This document shows, one piece after another, positions 23,913 to 33,966 of a stretch of 40,074 bases of DNA; positions within the stretch are counted from its first letter, which is position 1, and every line of letters begins with the position of its first letter. The DNA is from Verrucomicrobiota bacterium (lineage in GTDB: Bacteria; Verrucomicrobiota; Verrucomicrobiia; Limisphaerales; SIBE01), in contig JACPRI010000219.1 of NCBI GenBank assembly GCA_016190065.1, positions 1-40,074 on the forward strand, read 5' to 3'. Below the pieces are notes generated by a model, which was given only the letters and a program-made list of their open reading frames with translations, searched no databases and was not told the DNA's origin. Position numbers and translations under genes: made by a program.

Positions 23913-26900
23913 TTACGGCGCGGCCAACCGAAAATTCCGATGGTTGGAGTCACCACCAGCTTCGAGGTAGGCGAGGAGGTCGAGAATTTCGTCCCTGGTC
24001 AATAGGTTGAGCAGGCCTTCGGGCATGGGTGAAACGGCCGATTCCGCGTAGGAGACAACGCTGTTCTTCGGGATTTCGGTGTACTTGTCCGGCGCGAAAG
24101 GATCGGTCGCCACGCGCAGGACCTCCAGCCGAAAGTCCCCTTCCAATGCGACTCGTCCAGTGACGGGTTCGTTCTGCTTCGTGGTTATGATGACGTTGCG
24201 GTAAGTGTCGGCAATGACGCGCGAGGGTTCCAGAATGGATTCCAAAATGTCACGGCGGCTGAACCGGCTGGCGACCTCCGTCAAGTCAGGTCCCACAGGG
24301 CGGCCGACGTGACCCAGTTGATGGCAGAGGATGCAACGGGCGGCGATAAACATAGCTTGGCCGCGTTCGAAGCTACGTCGGTGTCCCACTTCGGCCAGCG
24401 AATCCACGAGATCGGCCAAGGTCCATTCCTTCACAAACGAGCGAGATTCGGCAGGCTTGGAGATTTCGGCGGGCACCCTGCGGTTTGATTCGAGCAGCGC
24501 GGCGTATGTTGGGCGTTCCAGTTCTGGAACCGCAGCGAGCGCTTCGGTTTTGATCTGCTGCAAGAACTTCGGCAAACCGGCGCCACCGCGAAACGAGGCG
24601 CTCTGGGCCAAGCTGCGGAAGTATTTGGCTCGATTCGCTTCCGTCCACCCGGTGCGCGCGCTGCGCAGCAGAAAGAGGTAATGCAGTTTGTCTTCTTGCG
24701 TGGGGGCCACGGCGAGCAGTGACACGGTCTTGGAAATGGCGCCGGGCGCTCCAAGTTGAATCAGCAGCTTGGCGGCTTCGCGGTTCACTTCCGGCGAGCG
24801 GTTGGGAAGCAGAGCGTCCCACTGCGCGATGAATTTGTCCTTCAGACCAGGACTCATTTGCCCCAGACGTTGCCACGCGATTTCCGTCGCGCGCAACGCC
24901 ACGAGCGTTTGCGCCACCGGCAAGGCATCCAGCGAAATCTTCTCCAGACGCTCCAGGACGGGCGCGAGCGCCGCCTCGGGGCCGACTCGTGTCAGCGCCA
25001 TCAGGGCGGGCAAGGCTTTGGCAAGTGACGGCTCATTCAACGCACGCGCGGTCCATGTATCTGGTGGCTGATGTTCAATTGCCACTCGCGCGGCGTGGGC
25101 GATCCAGGGATCGGGGTCGCCCAGGAACGGCCACGCCGTTTCGAGGGCGCGCGAATCTTGACGGCCATGAAAGGACTCGAGTTGGCGGCGCAGTGCGCGG
25201 GCTTTGGCGGCATGTTCAGAGCGAGCCATGTCCTGCGCCGAGAACGGCTGTTCCGTGATGGGCGGCCCGGCATAGCGGACACGGTAAAGCCCGGACTGCG
25301 TATTCCGTCCGCCGGTGACAAAATACATCGCACCGTCCGGACCGAAGTCCAGGCTGGTGACGTTGAGGGGGCGGCCTCGAAGAAACGTTTCTGCGCGAGC
25401 CACGTAACTGGCGCCGCGCGGCGTCAGGTGTACCGCGAGAATGCGGCCATACGCCCAGTCCAGGATGAACAGGGCGCGCCGATAGGCCGGCGGAAAACGG
25501 CTGCGTGTGCCGAACTTCACCGCCGTCGGAGAGCCTTTGCCAATCACCAGAGTGGCGGGCGGATTGTCCGCGTGATCGGGATAGTAGGGCGGCCACCGGC
25601 CCGTTACGCGCCGCCAGCCGAAATCCGCGCCGCTGACCAGGTGCCGAACGTGAGTGGGCCGATACCACGGCGCGCCCATGTCATGCTCGGCGTCGGCGTC
25701 ATAGCTAAACGCTTCGCCGTCGGCATTAAAATCCACGCCATACGGATTGCGGAGGCCGGAGGCCACAAGTTCCCAGCGTTTGCCATCGCGGTCCGCACGA
25801 ATCAGATGGCCGTGAGTGAGATTCTCCCCGGGCAGGAGGTCCGGAACAATGGGCGGTGTCCGCTTGAGCGTGCCAGGCGGCAAGTCCACGTCATCGCCGT
25901 GAATCATATAGATCAAGCCATCCGGGCCGAGAGCCAGATCGTTGCGGCCGTGGCCGCCGGCGCGGGTTTGCTGGAGGAGTTTGACTTCATCGAACTGGCC
26001 GTTGCCCGCGGTGGCGCGCAGGCGAAAGAGGCCGCGGGAACGATTGGCATTGGCATAGAGGCTGTCGTGAGCGAAGAGCAAACCGCGCACTTCGTCCAAC
26101 GTGTCGTCGATTGCTTCGACGCGGATCGCGCTTTGCGCCATAGGAGCGGGGACGGCTCGTCCCTGCAGCGTAGCCGCCGGGCTTGGGGACGAGCCATCCT
26201 CGCCCCGGTTTAAAGTGAGGCGCAGCAACCCCCTTTTTTCTTTGGCGATGATGATCCGGCCTTGGCGATCGAAGGCCAGGGCGATCCACGAATCTTCCTC
26301 GGGCCGGGCGGAACGGAGCAATTCGATTTCAAAACCAGGCTGAACGATGAAAGTAGCCGGATCGGTTCCCAGCCCTGTGCCAATGGCCTGTCTCCATTGC
26401 TCGTAATTGTCCAAAGGGGTGATGGCGATGTCCAGTTCGCCCCGCTGCTGTGGCGCGACCGGCCCGAAGGTAGCGACGCGAGGCCAGTTGGCGGCATCGA
26501 AGGAAAGTTTCTCCCAGTCCCTGTATTCCTCATTCGCTGCCAGCCATGATGAGTCAGTGATCGTTCGTGGCGCGGAAGAGCCCTCCGGTTCCAAGCCGAG
26601 TTCCAGGAAAAACGCAGACGGTCCCGGGCTGCCGGCCGCGCGCACGGCGATCAGATTTTCGCCCGGCTTAAGATACCGGACCACATCGAGTCGAAATAGC
26701 GGTCGGAAGTTTTCGATGTCCGCGATCCGCTCCCCGTTGAGGAAAATCGTCAGCGCGCAGAAGTCGCCGGCTCCGCGAAGCTCGGCGCGTTTGACCGGTT
26801 CACGAATCGTGAAGTTCTTACGAAACCAACCGCTTTGCGGCGTATGACGCGCTGGTCCGTTCCAAATCCATTCCGGCACTGCTTCCGCCGCGCACACGGA

Positions 26901-26942
26901 AATGCCGGCGAACGCTACGAGAGCCAGCCAGAGTGGGTTCAT
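23913..26942 (-). CDS. PVC-type dehydrogenase with propeller, HEAT and cytochrome c domains
   Basis: The product has 1009 residues from ATG 26942, which opens a signal peptide (MNPLWLALVAFAGISVCAAEA); the upstream in-frame codons have no signal character. Order: a galactose-binding-like jelly roll (about 25-150), a glucose/sorbosone-dehydrogenase-like propeller (about 200-560, with LALGPDGLIYMIHGDDVD and SGLRNPYGVDFNADGE), HEAT-like repeats (about 580-820), and a cytochrome c domain with haem motif CILCH (870-874) and GPDLTEVASRFSRRDILESI. The domain set matches the PVC-type membrane-bound dehydrogenase family, thought to oxidise sugars or alcohols at the envelope and pass electrons to the haem. 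The substrate is unknown. Confidence 0.9.
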   Translation of the reverse strand: MNPLWLALVAFAGISVCAAEAVPEWIWNGPARHTPQSGWFRKNFTIREPVKRAELRGAGDFCALTIFLNGERIADIENFRPLFRLDVVRYLKPGENLIAVRAAGSPGPSAFFLELGLEPEGSSAPRTITDSSWLAANEEYRDWEKLSFDAANWPRVATFGPVAPQQRGELDIAITPLDNYEQWRQAIGTGLGTDPATFIVQPGFEIELLRSARPEEDSWIALAFDRQGRIIIAKEKRGLLRLTLNRGEDGSSPSPAATLQGRAVPAPMAQSAIRVEAIDDTLDEVRGLLFAHDSLYANANRSRGLFRLRATAGNGQFDEVKLLQQTRAGGHGRNDLALGPDGLIYMIHGDDVDLPPGTLKRTPPIVPDLLPGENLTHGHLIRADRDGKRWELVASGLRNPYGVDFNADGEAFSYDADAEHDMGAPWYRPTHVRHLVSGADFGWRRVTGRWPPYYPDHADNPPATLVIGKGSPTAVKFGTRSRFPPAYRRALFILDWAYGRILAVHLTPRGASYVARAETFLRGRPLNVTSLDFGPDGAMYFVTGGRNTQSGLYRVRYAGPPITEQPFSAQDMARSEHAAKARALRRQLESFHGRQDSRALETAWPFLGDPDPWIAHAARVAIEHQPPDTWTARALNEPSLAKALPALMALTRVGPEAALAPVLERLEKISLDALPVAQTLVALRATEIAWQRLGQMSPGLKDKFIAQWDALLPNRSPEVNREAAKLLIQLGAPGAISKTVSLLAVAPTQEDKLHYLFLLRSARTGWTEANRAKYFRSLAQSASFRGGAGLPKFLQQIKTEALAAVPELERPTYAALLESNRRVPAEISKPAESRSFVKEWTLADLVDSLAEVGHRRSFERGQAMFIAARCILCHQLGHVGRPVGPDLTEVASRFSRRDILESILEPSRVIADTYRNVIITTKQNEPVTGRVALEGDFRLEVLRVATDPFAPDKYTEIPKNSVVSYAESAVSPMPEGLLNLLTRDEILDLLAYLEAGGDSNHRNFRLAAP

Positions 26943-26967
26943 GCGAGGAAGGTGGGGAGGAATTCGT

Positions 26968-28171
26968 TCAACAGCGAAGTGCGTTATCAAGGCGAAGTAT
27001 TTCTAGCACTTCGTCTGCTTCTTTCTTGAAGGATCCCAGCTTTGTCGCGTTCCGCGGTACCACGTAAATATCTTTCGGGTATTTCTGATCGAACTTTCGA
27101 ACAAAGTTTGGGGCGAGTACCGCAGTCGGCACTACGCCGGCCTGCACGAATAGTTCGTTGCCGCGCACTGCAACATCTAGCGCTTTCGTCTTGCGATTCC
27201 TCAGGAGTTTCGCCTCTGCATCCGTCCACAAGACCTCCGCTAAAGTCCAGCGTGGAACGCGTATCTTGTTGCTCTCGTATGCGTAGACCTCGCGCACCTT
27301 ACCACGCGCTTCGTCCAAATCGGGATGCTCCCCAGCAAGAATGAGGCGAGCCGTCCAAAGATTCAGATTGGCACTGACTTCGGGGTAGATATTGTCGACA
27401 CCGTAGAATTGGCCGGACTTTTCAAGCCAGGACTTCGCAAGACCGAACTGGCAAGTTCGCAAACGCAATGCCGCGATGTTGCGCGATCCGGGCGCGCAGA
27501 GTGTCGTCATCAAGTGTCGCTTCACCAATGTTCTTTCGTTGATCGAGATAGTGCTCAGCCAACTCGCAGCATTCAAGCGCTTGGTCTGCGAGTCCGAAAT
27601 CGCGGAAGTAGGAGCCGATTTCCACGACTAACCGTGCCCTCGTCCTTAGCTCAACTCGGCGGCGTTTCATGGGATCCCGGAGTAAGGGCAGCGCAGTCCG
27701 AGTTAGCGTATCGTTCGCGAGAGACACCGCTGCGATTGGGCGCAAATTCACTAGCGCAAAGCAGGCGAATTCGATGCATAAGTCCTCAGAGATGCCTACA
27801 CCTAGGGCTGCATCACCTCGATGCGGTGCCGTCAAAAAACATCCAAGACGGGCACAGGCATAGCCTACGGAGAAGCGGCCTTCGCGAAAGTAGTTTTGCG
27901 CCTTCACACCAAGTATTTTTGGATGTAGTTCCTCGGGAAGTCCATTCCACCTCCGACTCTCGATCTTCTGGTTGAGATCATGTGAGATCGGCACAATGTT
28001 CACATAATGCCACCTCCGTGGTTTCTGCTCGTCCAGGTGGTGCCAATCAAATGAGGAGTCCTGCCGCCGTATGATGCAGTGAACGGCGTTACGCTTGGTG
28101 CCGGGCTCGCGAATGCCATAAAAGGCAGTAGCCATTCTGATGGCTTCGGACTGACCTATTTCGTAATTCAT
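26968..28171 (-). pseudogene. Frameshifted TPR-like protein of unknown function, lower GC
   Basis: A front part from about ATG 28171 (MNYEIGQSEAIRMATAFYGI) reads through helical segments (RARLVVEIGSYFRDFGLADQ, ALECCELAEHYLDQ) to ARIAQHRGIA. There it leaves frame; the other frame picks up as IAALRLRTCQFGLAKSWLEK and continues through YPEVSANLNLWTARLILAGE to a stop at 26968. The crossing point is near 27470 and amounts to one extra base. The helix pairs suggest tetratricopeptide-like repeats. Base composition is visibly lower in GC than in neighbours, pointing to transfer. It may be a dead gene, a programmed shift or a sequencing error; the function is unknown. Confidence 0.55.
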
Positions 28172-28189
28172 CGCCAGACAGTGCGTCAC

Positions 28190-28506
28190 TCACCAGACTG
28201 CACTCATCGACAGCCGCGGAAAACCAGAAATTGCTGCCAGACTATCAAGCGCTCGGAACGCAGTCGAGTTGTTGAAGGAAGTTCTTGAGAAATGACTGCA
28301 AGTTTTTTGGTTTGAGGCGTCACGAGGCCCGAGGCGCCGGGATGCTGAGTTTGTCAACGAGTCACCCGATCATAGAAGCCAACGGGATTCTTGCACACTG
28401 CGACGAAGTAACTTCCTACCCACGAACAGGATTAACGAATCCCAAGGGTGGGCGTCGTGCGGAGCGACCTTGAGCTGTCTCGTTTCGGTTGCGATACTCC
28501 TCAGCG
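28190..28506. other. Intergenic stretch with no recognised gene
   Basis: About 320 bases of mixed composition. A GGGATTC / GAATCCC inverted pair lies near 28383 and 28435. No open frame here resembles a protein. Confidence 0.35.
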
Positions 28507-28662
28507 ATGAAGGTGCTTTCGATTGAAGAGGCCCAAGCGCCATTCGCAACGGTTCGCGAGGAAGCTCTGACCGGGGAAGTGATCCTGTTTCAAGCGATCG
28601 CCAGCGCTTTGGGTTTGCGACGGGCACGGGAAGCGCCGTTTCGGTTAGCGCGGCGGCGATGA
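28507..28662 (+). pseudogene. Remnant of a Phd/YefM-like antitoxin
   Basis: From ATG 28507 the first 29 residues read MKVLSIEEAQ...EEALTGEVILFQ, the usual beginning of short Phd-type antitoxins (beta strand, helix, then GExV). After about residue 29 the frame runs into the oppositely oriented small gene and becomes Arg-rich, so the DNA-binding and toxin-neutralising parts are lost. There is no toxin gene beside it. Confidence 0.4.
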
Positions 28663-28799
28663 CTGCGTTTGGCGCGTTCCAATTCGGCAATCAGTCGCGC
28701 CTCAGCCAGAGCTCTTGGTGACGCGAATACGACCGGGTGTCGGTCTTCGTAGTCCCAAAGTTCTTCGAGGCTGACCGGCTTTGTCCGTTTCACTGTCAT
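28590..28799 (-). CDS. Small basic protein coupled to the GNAT gene
   Basis: The product has 69 residues from ATG 28799. It starts MTVKRTKPVSLEELWDYEDR, continues with a helical middle (RALAEARLIAELERAKR) and ends in a strongly basic tail (HRRRANRNGASRARRKPK) that could bind nucleic acid. It starts four bases after the stop of the upstream GNAT gene, so the two are very probably co-translated. The family is not recognised. It might be the partner of the acetyltransferase, but antitoxins usually precede GNAT toxins. Confidence 0.45.
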   Translation of the reverse strand: MTVKRTKPVSLEELWDYEDRHPVVFASPRALAEARLIAELERAKRSHRRRANRNGASRARRKPKALAIA

Positions 28800-28803
28800 G
28801 CGG

Positions 28804-29448
28804 TTAGTGTAGTTCAGTTGCTGCTTTGCTGGCAAGCGCAGGTCGGCCCATTCGCTCCTGCCGTTTCGTGATCGCCGCCATCTCCGGCGATTCGATGATG
28901 AATAAGTCCTGAACAGGACCGACGGCCAGGAGCTTCTCGTAGAACGGGGCAGAATTCCCGGTGGCTTCGCCCCAGAGGCGCGGGATTTTCAAAGCTCTGG
29001 CCAATTGAACCAAGCCAAACACGATGCCGCTGCCCACACCGCTCACCCTTCGCCTTCGATTGAGTGCGCGCGGATGCACCGCGAGAAAATCCAGCGCGAG
29101 GTGATGACACCATGTCCGGCGGCAGTAGGCGAGGCCAACGGGCAAAGCGATTTTGTTCCGCCGCATCGTGGCGAGCATGATGAAGGCGATTTCACTTTTT
29201 GAGTCGCGACGAATTTCGCGCTGAAGATCGGCAAAGCTCTCCACGGCTTCGCCGCTTCGTGAATAGTAGCGCCAGCGCTTGGCGGCGAGGCGCGTGAATT
29301 CAACGGCCTCGCGAATCGCAGGGGAGGATTCGCCTGCAAAAGTTGAAAGAGAGCGATGATAGCGCTGAATTTCGCCATCGGTGGCAAAGCGGAGCGTTGC
29401 ATTCAGCGGCCAGTCTTCCGCTTTGAGTTGGAATGGAAATTCGTTCAC
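28804..29448 (-). CDS. GNAT-like N-acetyltransferase
   Basis: The product has 214 residues from ATG 29448. The N-terminal part (to about 90) is helical and unusual. The C-terminal part has the GNAT pattern: strand HLALDFLAVHP, the acetyl-CoA loop region RRVSGVGSGIVFGLVQLA, a strand with LWGEATGNSAPFYEKLL, and a final strand LFIIE. Such enzymes acetylate amines of proteins, tRNA or small molecules; the target is not evident. The coupled small basic gene downstream suggests a two-gene unit. The fold call rests on motifs and is fairly sure. Confidence 0.65.
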   Translation of the reverse strand: MNEFPFQLKAEDWPLNATLRFATDGEIQRYHRSLSTFAGESSPAIREAVEFTRLAAKRWRYYSRSGEAVESFADLQREIRRDSKSEIAFIMLATMRRNKIALPVGLAYCRRTWCHHLALDFLAVHPRALNRRRRVSGVGSGIVFGLVQLARALKIPRLWGEATGNSAPFYEKLLAVGPVQDLFIIESPEMAAITKRQERMGRPALASKAATELH

Positions 29449-29552
29449 GACTTGTTTCGCGAATGCCAGGAGAATGTCGGCGGCGTCTCCGTCATTTCCT
29501 CTCTTTGAGTTCTTTGCGTTTTCTCGCGGCCAATCAATTACCCGATTTCACT

Positions 29553-32162
29553 TTATTCCTGCGACAACTCCGCCAAGTAGATGGCCGTGATGGGATGGCC
29601 AGCGGCATCGCGTTCATGACTGGAATAGTAGGACACGAGGGCGCGAGTTGCGGAGCGCGCGACGAATCCCGGATACGAATTGTCGCCGCCGCTGGGCAAT
29701 TCAGCAAATTCCACCAGCCGGTCGCCCACCAACCAGCAGAGCGAAGTCTTCGGTCCGCTCTCCTTTGTGGACTTGCGGCCGCCAACCACGTAGCGGTCGC
29801 CCCACTTGGTCAACAACGGTCCGCCGATGGAGCGATCGAGATTTTTGCGCTCCCAAGTTGTGTACGGCGGCCGGGAGCGAAGGAGTCGCGCCTCTTTTCC
29901 AGTGCCGTTCCGCGCGACGCCCAGGACGCTGCCATCCGATTCAAACAGGAATGCGGTCTCGTCGCCGGCGGTCTCTTGAAACACAGCTCGCTTCCGCCAA
30001 TTGAGACCGTCGTCGCTCTCGAGCATGAGCGATTCGACACTCGCAGGTTCGCCCCGCGCCGTGATCTCGAATCCGAGTTTGCGCCGGCCACAGAGATACG
30101 CTTTGTCGCCGAACGATGCGGCGCGCCAGATGTAATGGCCGAATGTTCCCTCCAGCATGATTGGACTGTGCCACGCCGTTCCGTCCTCTGACCAGGCGGC
30201 GAACCCGAGGTGTTTGTTCATGTCGTATTCATCGCGCGGGAGCGTCGTCTTGCCGCTGTACCACGTGCCGGTATAGACGAACAGCTTGTCGCCAAAGACG
30301 AGAAAGTGCGGATCGCGCGTGTCGCGCTGTTCGACGCGAAAGCGGTGGACCTCGTCCCATTTCGCGCCGTCCGCGCTGCGGAGCACGATAATCGACGCCG
30401 TGGGGTGGACCATGTGGCCGTCCGGACAACTGCGAAACGTGAGATAAAGCTGCCCACGAAATTGGCAGAGGTCTGTGAACGCGTTGTGTTCGCCGTTATG
30501 AAAAACGCGCCGCACCGAAGACACGGTCACCGTTGGAGCTTGGACACCCGCGCGTGGAAGATCCTGACGAGCGAGCGCGAAGTGCTGCTCGGTCATGCGC
30601 TCCCAAAGGGCAGAGAGTTCGCGCGCTTTCTCAGGTTTCTCGCCGGCCAGGTTTCTGGATTCCGACCGGTCGGCGCTTAAGTCGTAGAGTTCCCAAGGCG
30701 CGTCTTTCCCGGCCGCGACGATCTTCCAATCGCCGGCCCGAAGCGCGCGATTGCCCTCGTGCAGCCACCAGAGAGCCTCGCGCACCTGCGGCCCGTCCTT
30801 GGCAAAGACCGGCGCGAGGCTTTTGCCAGGCGGCGGCGGCATGGGCTGGCCTTGCCATGTCTCGAAAGGTTTGCCGCCCGCCAATTGGAGAATCGTCGGC
30901 ATCAGGTCGATGACATGACCAGGCGTGTGCCGCAGTTCGCCCCGCCCCAAGTTGCCGCGCGCCCAATGCACGATCAGCGGCGTGGAGATGCCGCCCTCGT
31001 GCACCCACGTTTTGTGGCGGCGGAAGGGCGTGTTCGCCATGCTCGACCAGCCTGGACCCAGGCAGAGAAAGGTCGCCCCTGTGCCGCACGCCGCATCCGG
31101 GTCGTGGCCATCGCCGCGCACCATCATCTCCGCGCTGGCGCCGTTGTCGGAGAGAAAAAAGACGAGCGTCTTGTCCATCTGGCCCATGGCGCGAATCTGG
31201 TCGAGCACACGGCCAATCTCGCGGTCCATCCGATCCACCATCGCCGCGTGGACGGCCATTTTGTTTGCCTGGAATTCTCGTTGCGCCGGATTCAATTCAC
31301 TCCATGGCAACGGGCGATTCACTTCGTTGGCGCCGAGTTTCTTGAGCGCATCGGGAAATTGGTACGGCGGACCAACCTCGCGCTCAACCGCGGAAAGCGC
31401 ATTGCCGCCGATGCCCAGCGCCTGCATGCGCCGCCAGCGTTCGTCGCGCATGACGTCCCAGCCGCGAAGATACTTATCCCGATAGCGCGCGATGTCTTCT
31501 TCGGGGGCTTGCAACGGAAAATGCGGCGAAGTGAAGGCGAGGAATTCGAAGAAAGGCTGCGCCGCGTATTTTTCCGCGTGTTCCTTGAGACACTTGATCG
31601 CGTGATTGGCAATGGCGGTGCTGGTGTAGTAACCGCTCGCGGTCTCGACAGGAGGCAGCGGCTCGTCGTCCTCGAAGTGGCGCCGCGGGGCGAAGTTGCG
31701 GTCGTGATCTTCCAGACGGTAGGAGTGATTGAAACCGTTCTGCAATGGCTGGCCATCCACGTGCCATTTGCCGGAATGATACGAGCGATAGCCAAGCGGC
31801 TTGAGCATCTCCGGAAGCAGCCGCGCCCACGGCGGGCGCACACCTCCGCCGCCGCTCTTCACGCCCGGAACGGTGTCGCGACGCACCTGTTGCGCGTAAT
31901 AACCGGTGAGGATCGCCGCGCGCGTGGGCCAGCAACGCGCGGCGTTGTAAAACTGAGTGAAGCGCAAGCCGCCCTTGGCCAGCGCGTCCAGGTTCGGTGT
32001 CGCAATTTCGCCGCCATAACAGCCGAGGTCGGAGTAACCCATGTCATCCGCGAGCATGATGAGGATGTTGGGCCTGTCAGCGGGCCGCGTCGTCTCAGCG
32101 GCAGAAACGAAATGCGGCGGAACCAACAGCGCAAGAGTGATTGTGGAAAGCAGACGTTTCAT
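29553..32162 (-). CDS. Exported sulfatase fused to a sialidase-like beta-propeller
   Basis: The product has 869 residues with a signal peptide (MKRLLSTITLALLVPPHFVSA). Residues about 28-500 are a type I sulfatase: metal-binding Asp 39-40 (LADDMGYSD), the active-site formylglycine motif CWPTRAAILTG with Cys 77, HSGKWHVDG and FFLSDNGASAEM. From about 510 to the end is a separate domain of BNR/sialidase-propeller type (FTDLCQFRGQLYLTFRSC, LRSADGAKWDEV, MLESDDGLNW), which probably binds or cleaves glycan. Sulfatases remove sulfate esters from polysaccharides. The Cys must be converted by a formylglycine-generating enzyme, not in the window. It is the last of three same-strand genes; a partial copy of its 3' end sits at 23649-23912. 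Confidence 0.92.
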   Translation of the reverse strand: MKRLLSTITLALLVPPHFVSAAETTRPADRPNILIMLADDMGYSDLGCYGGEIATPNLDALAKGGLRFTQFYNAARCWPTRAAILTGYYAQQVRRDTVPGVKSGGGGVRPPWARLLPEMLKPLGYRSYHSGKWHVDGQPLQNGFNHSYRLEDHDRNFAPRRHFEDDEPLPPVETASGYYTSTAIANHAIKCLKEHAEKYAAQPFFEFLAFTSPHFPLQAPEEDIARYRDKYLRGWDVMRDERWRRMQALGIGGNALSAVEREVGPPYQFPDALKKLGANEVNRPLPWSELNPAQREFQANKMAVHAAMVDRMDREIGRVLDQIRAMGQMDKTLVFFLSDNGASAEMMVRGDGHDPDAACGTGATFLCLGPGWSSMANTPFRRHKTWVHEGGISTPLIVHWARGNLGRGELRHTPGHVIDLMPTILQLAGGKPFETWQGQPMPPPPGKSLAPVFAKDGPQVREALWWLHEGNRALRAGDWKIVAAGKDAPWELYDLSADRSESRNLAGEKPEKARELSALWERMTEQHFALARQDLPRAGVQAPTVTVSSVRRVFHNGEHNAFTDLCQFRGQLYLTFRSCPDGHMVHPTASIIVLRSADGAKWDEVHRFRVEQRDTRDPHFLVFGDKLFVYTGTWYSGKTTLPRDEYDMNKHLGFAAWSEDGTAWHSPIMLEGTFGHYIWRAASFGDKAYLCGRRKLGFEITARGEPASVESLMLESDDGLNWRKRAVFQETAGDETAFLFESDGSVLGVARNGTGKEARLLRSRPPYTTWERKNLDRSIGGPLLTKWGDRYVVGGRKSTKESGPKTSLCWLVGDRLVEFAELPSGGDNSYPGFVARSATRALVSYYSSHERDAAGHPITAIYLAELSQE

Positions 32163-32170
32163 AGATTCAT

Positions 32171-32430
32171 GGGAAGCGCGCCCCTGGCGTGCCGTGGTCG
32201 GTCGCCGACCACACGGGTGCGTTCAAACGAGTCGCCGCTTGAAGACCGAACGACACCCTCGTTCCGAGCGGCGAAGCGACGAGCGGGCCGAAGCACTAGG
32301 CACCGAGCCTCGGAGGGAGTAGGATGAGATTTGCCCAACTGTTCAGACCCACGACATCTTGGGAGAATACCCAAGCTCCAGCGACCGGCGAGGCGCCGGT
32401 CGGAACACGCGAGGGCGCGTGTGGTCCCCA
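32171..32430. repeat. Composite inverted repeat between the DUF1501 and sulfatase genes
   Basis: It begins with GGGAAGCGCGCCCCTGGCGTG and ends with CACGCGAGGGCGCGTGTGG, complementary to the outer arms of the element at 20612-20761. Like that copy, its right half contains a GCGACCGGCGAGGCGCCGGTCG palindrome. It lies inside the presumed operon. Confidence 0.65.
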
Positions 32431-32451
32431 TTTTCTTCTGCATGGTCATAG

Positions 32452-33906
32452 CTACGCGATGATCTCCTGGATCGGTTTGCCATGGTCAATCTCCAGTCGC
32501 TTGCGGCCGGGGATTTCGAGTTTCCGGGAGTCGAGTCCCAGTTGTTGGAGAATCGTGGCGTGAATGTCCGTGACGTAATGACGATTCTCGACGGCATGAA
32601 AGCCGATCTCGTCGGTGGCGCCATGCACGACCCCGCGCTTCAGACCACCGCCGGCCATCCAGACGCTGAAACCGAAGATGTGATGATCCCGGCCATCGGA
32701 ACCTTGTGAGCCCGGAGTTCGGCCAAACTCCGTCGCGAAGACGACCAACGTTTCGTCGAGCAGGCCGCGCTGGTCGAGGTCCTCGAGCAGCGCGCCGATG
32801 GGTTGATCCACCGCGAGGGCGAGCTTCGAGTGATTGGTCTTCAGCCCGCTGTGGGCATCCCAGGCGCCCGCGCCACCACCGCCATGTTGGATCTGAATGA
32901 AGCGCACGCCGCGCTCCACCAGACGCCGGGCCGCCAGAAGCTGTGAGCCGAATTCCCGGCAGTGCGGCTGGTCGAGGCCGTAGAGCGCCTTGGTCCGCTC
33001 GGATTCCTTCGAATAATCCAGGACCTCAGGCACCGATTGCTGCATGCGGAAGGCGAGATCATACGACGCCACGCGCGCGGCGAGAGCAGGATCGTTGGGA
33101 TACTCGACACCGCGCAAAGCATTGAGCTCACGCACGAGATTCCGGCCTACGCTTTGAGCATCGGCGGAGAAGGGCCGTTCGGGCTGGCCAAAGTCGAGCG
33201 GGTTCTTGGGATCGATGCGCAGCGGGACGGCGTCGTGGGCCGGGCCGAGATAATGGCCGTCCTTCTTGTTCCAGTACTCGCGCGTGCCGATGGAAATGAA
33301 CTGCGGCAGGTTGTCATTGAGGGAGCCCAGACCGTAATGCACCCAGGCGCCGAGCGTGGGGAATTCGCCGTCGAGCATGTTGCGTCCGGAGTGAAACTGC
33401 GTTTGGGCGCCGTGATTGCTGTCGGTCGTCCACAGGGAGCGAACGACCGCCAGACGATCCGCGTGGCGCGCGAGATGGGGAAACCAGTCGCTGAATTCAA
33501 TGCCGCTTTGGCCGTGCTTTTTGAAACCGATCTGGAGTGGATAGAGTGTGTTTCGCTGGTTGCCATTGGCGTCGGGAACCACCAGCCGTTCGATGGCGAG
33601 CTTCTTGGGATTCTGCACATCGGCGAAAGGCGTTTCGGCAATCGTCTTGCCGCCATATTTCGTGAGCATTGGCTTGGGATCAAAACTTTCCACGTGGCTG
33701 ACCCCGCCATTCATGAACAGCCAGATGACGCTCTTGGCTTTCGGCGCGAAGTGCGGAAGACCCGTGGGCGGCGACCACTCAGCGCTGTTGCCGATGGCTT
33801 CCCGGTGCAGCATCGCCCCGAGCGCGAGTCCGGTGAAACCCATGCCGAGGTCGGCGAGGAACACGCGGCGGTTGATCGAACGGCAGTGGGGATGCTGGCA
33901 GTTCAT
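32452..33906 (-). CDS. Tat-exported DUF1501 protein
   Basis: The product has 484 residues from ATG 33906 ([21 protein letters not shown]); upstream in-frame codons cross a repeat and are discarded. The [13 protein letters not shown] signal is a twin-arginine leader. The body is DUF1501, a sulfatase-like alkaline-phosphatase-fold family: [53 protein letters not shown]-like and [24 protein letters not shown]1501 genes nearly always accompany DUF1549/DUF1553 genes in PVC bacteria, as here with the gene upstream. The chemistry is undefined; a role in envelope polysaccharide handling is inference. Confidence 0.9.
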   Translation of the reverse strand: MNCQHPHCRSINRRVFLADLGMGFTGLALGAMLHREAIGNSAEWSPPTGLPHFAPKAKSVIWLFMNGGVSHVESFDPKPMLTKYGGKTIAETPFADVQNPKKLAIERLVVPDANGNQRNTLYPLQIGFKKHGQSGIEFSDWFPHLARHADRLAVVRSLWTTDSNHGAQTQFHSGRNMLDGEFPTLGAWVHYGLGSLNDNLPQFISIGTREYWNKKDGHYLGPAHDAVPLRIDPKNPLDFGQPERPFSADAQSVGRNLVRELNALRGVEYPNDPALAARVASYDLAFRMQQSVPEVLDYSKESERTKALYGLDQPHCREFGSQLLAARRLVERGVRFIQIQHGGGGAGAWDAHSGLKTNHSKLALAVDQPIGALLEDLDQRGLLDETLVVFATEFGRTPGSQGSDGRDHHIFGFSVWMAGGGLKRGVVHGATDEIGFHAVENRHYVTDIHATILQQLGLDSRKLEIPGRKRLEIDHGKPIQEIIA

Positions 33907-33966
33907 AGCAGTCTTGCTCTTTCTCCGTATCGCAATCGTATCATTCTGGAAACGGCAGTTGAACCG

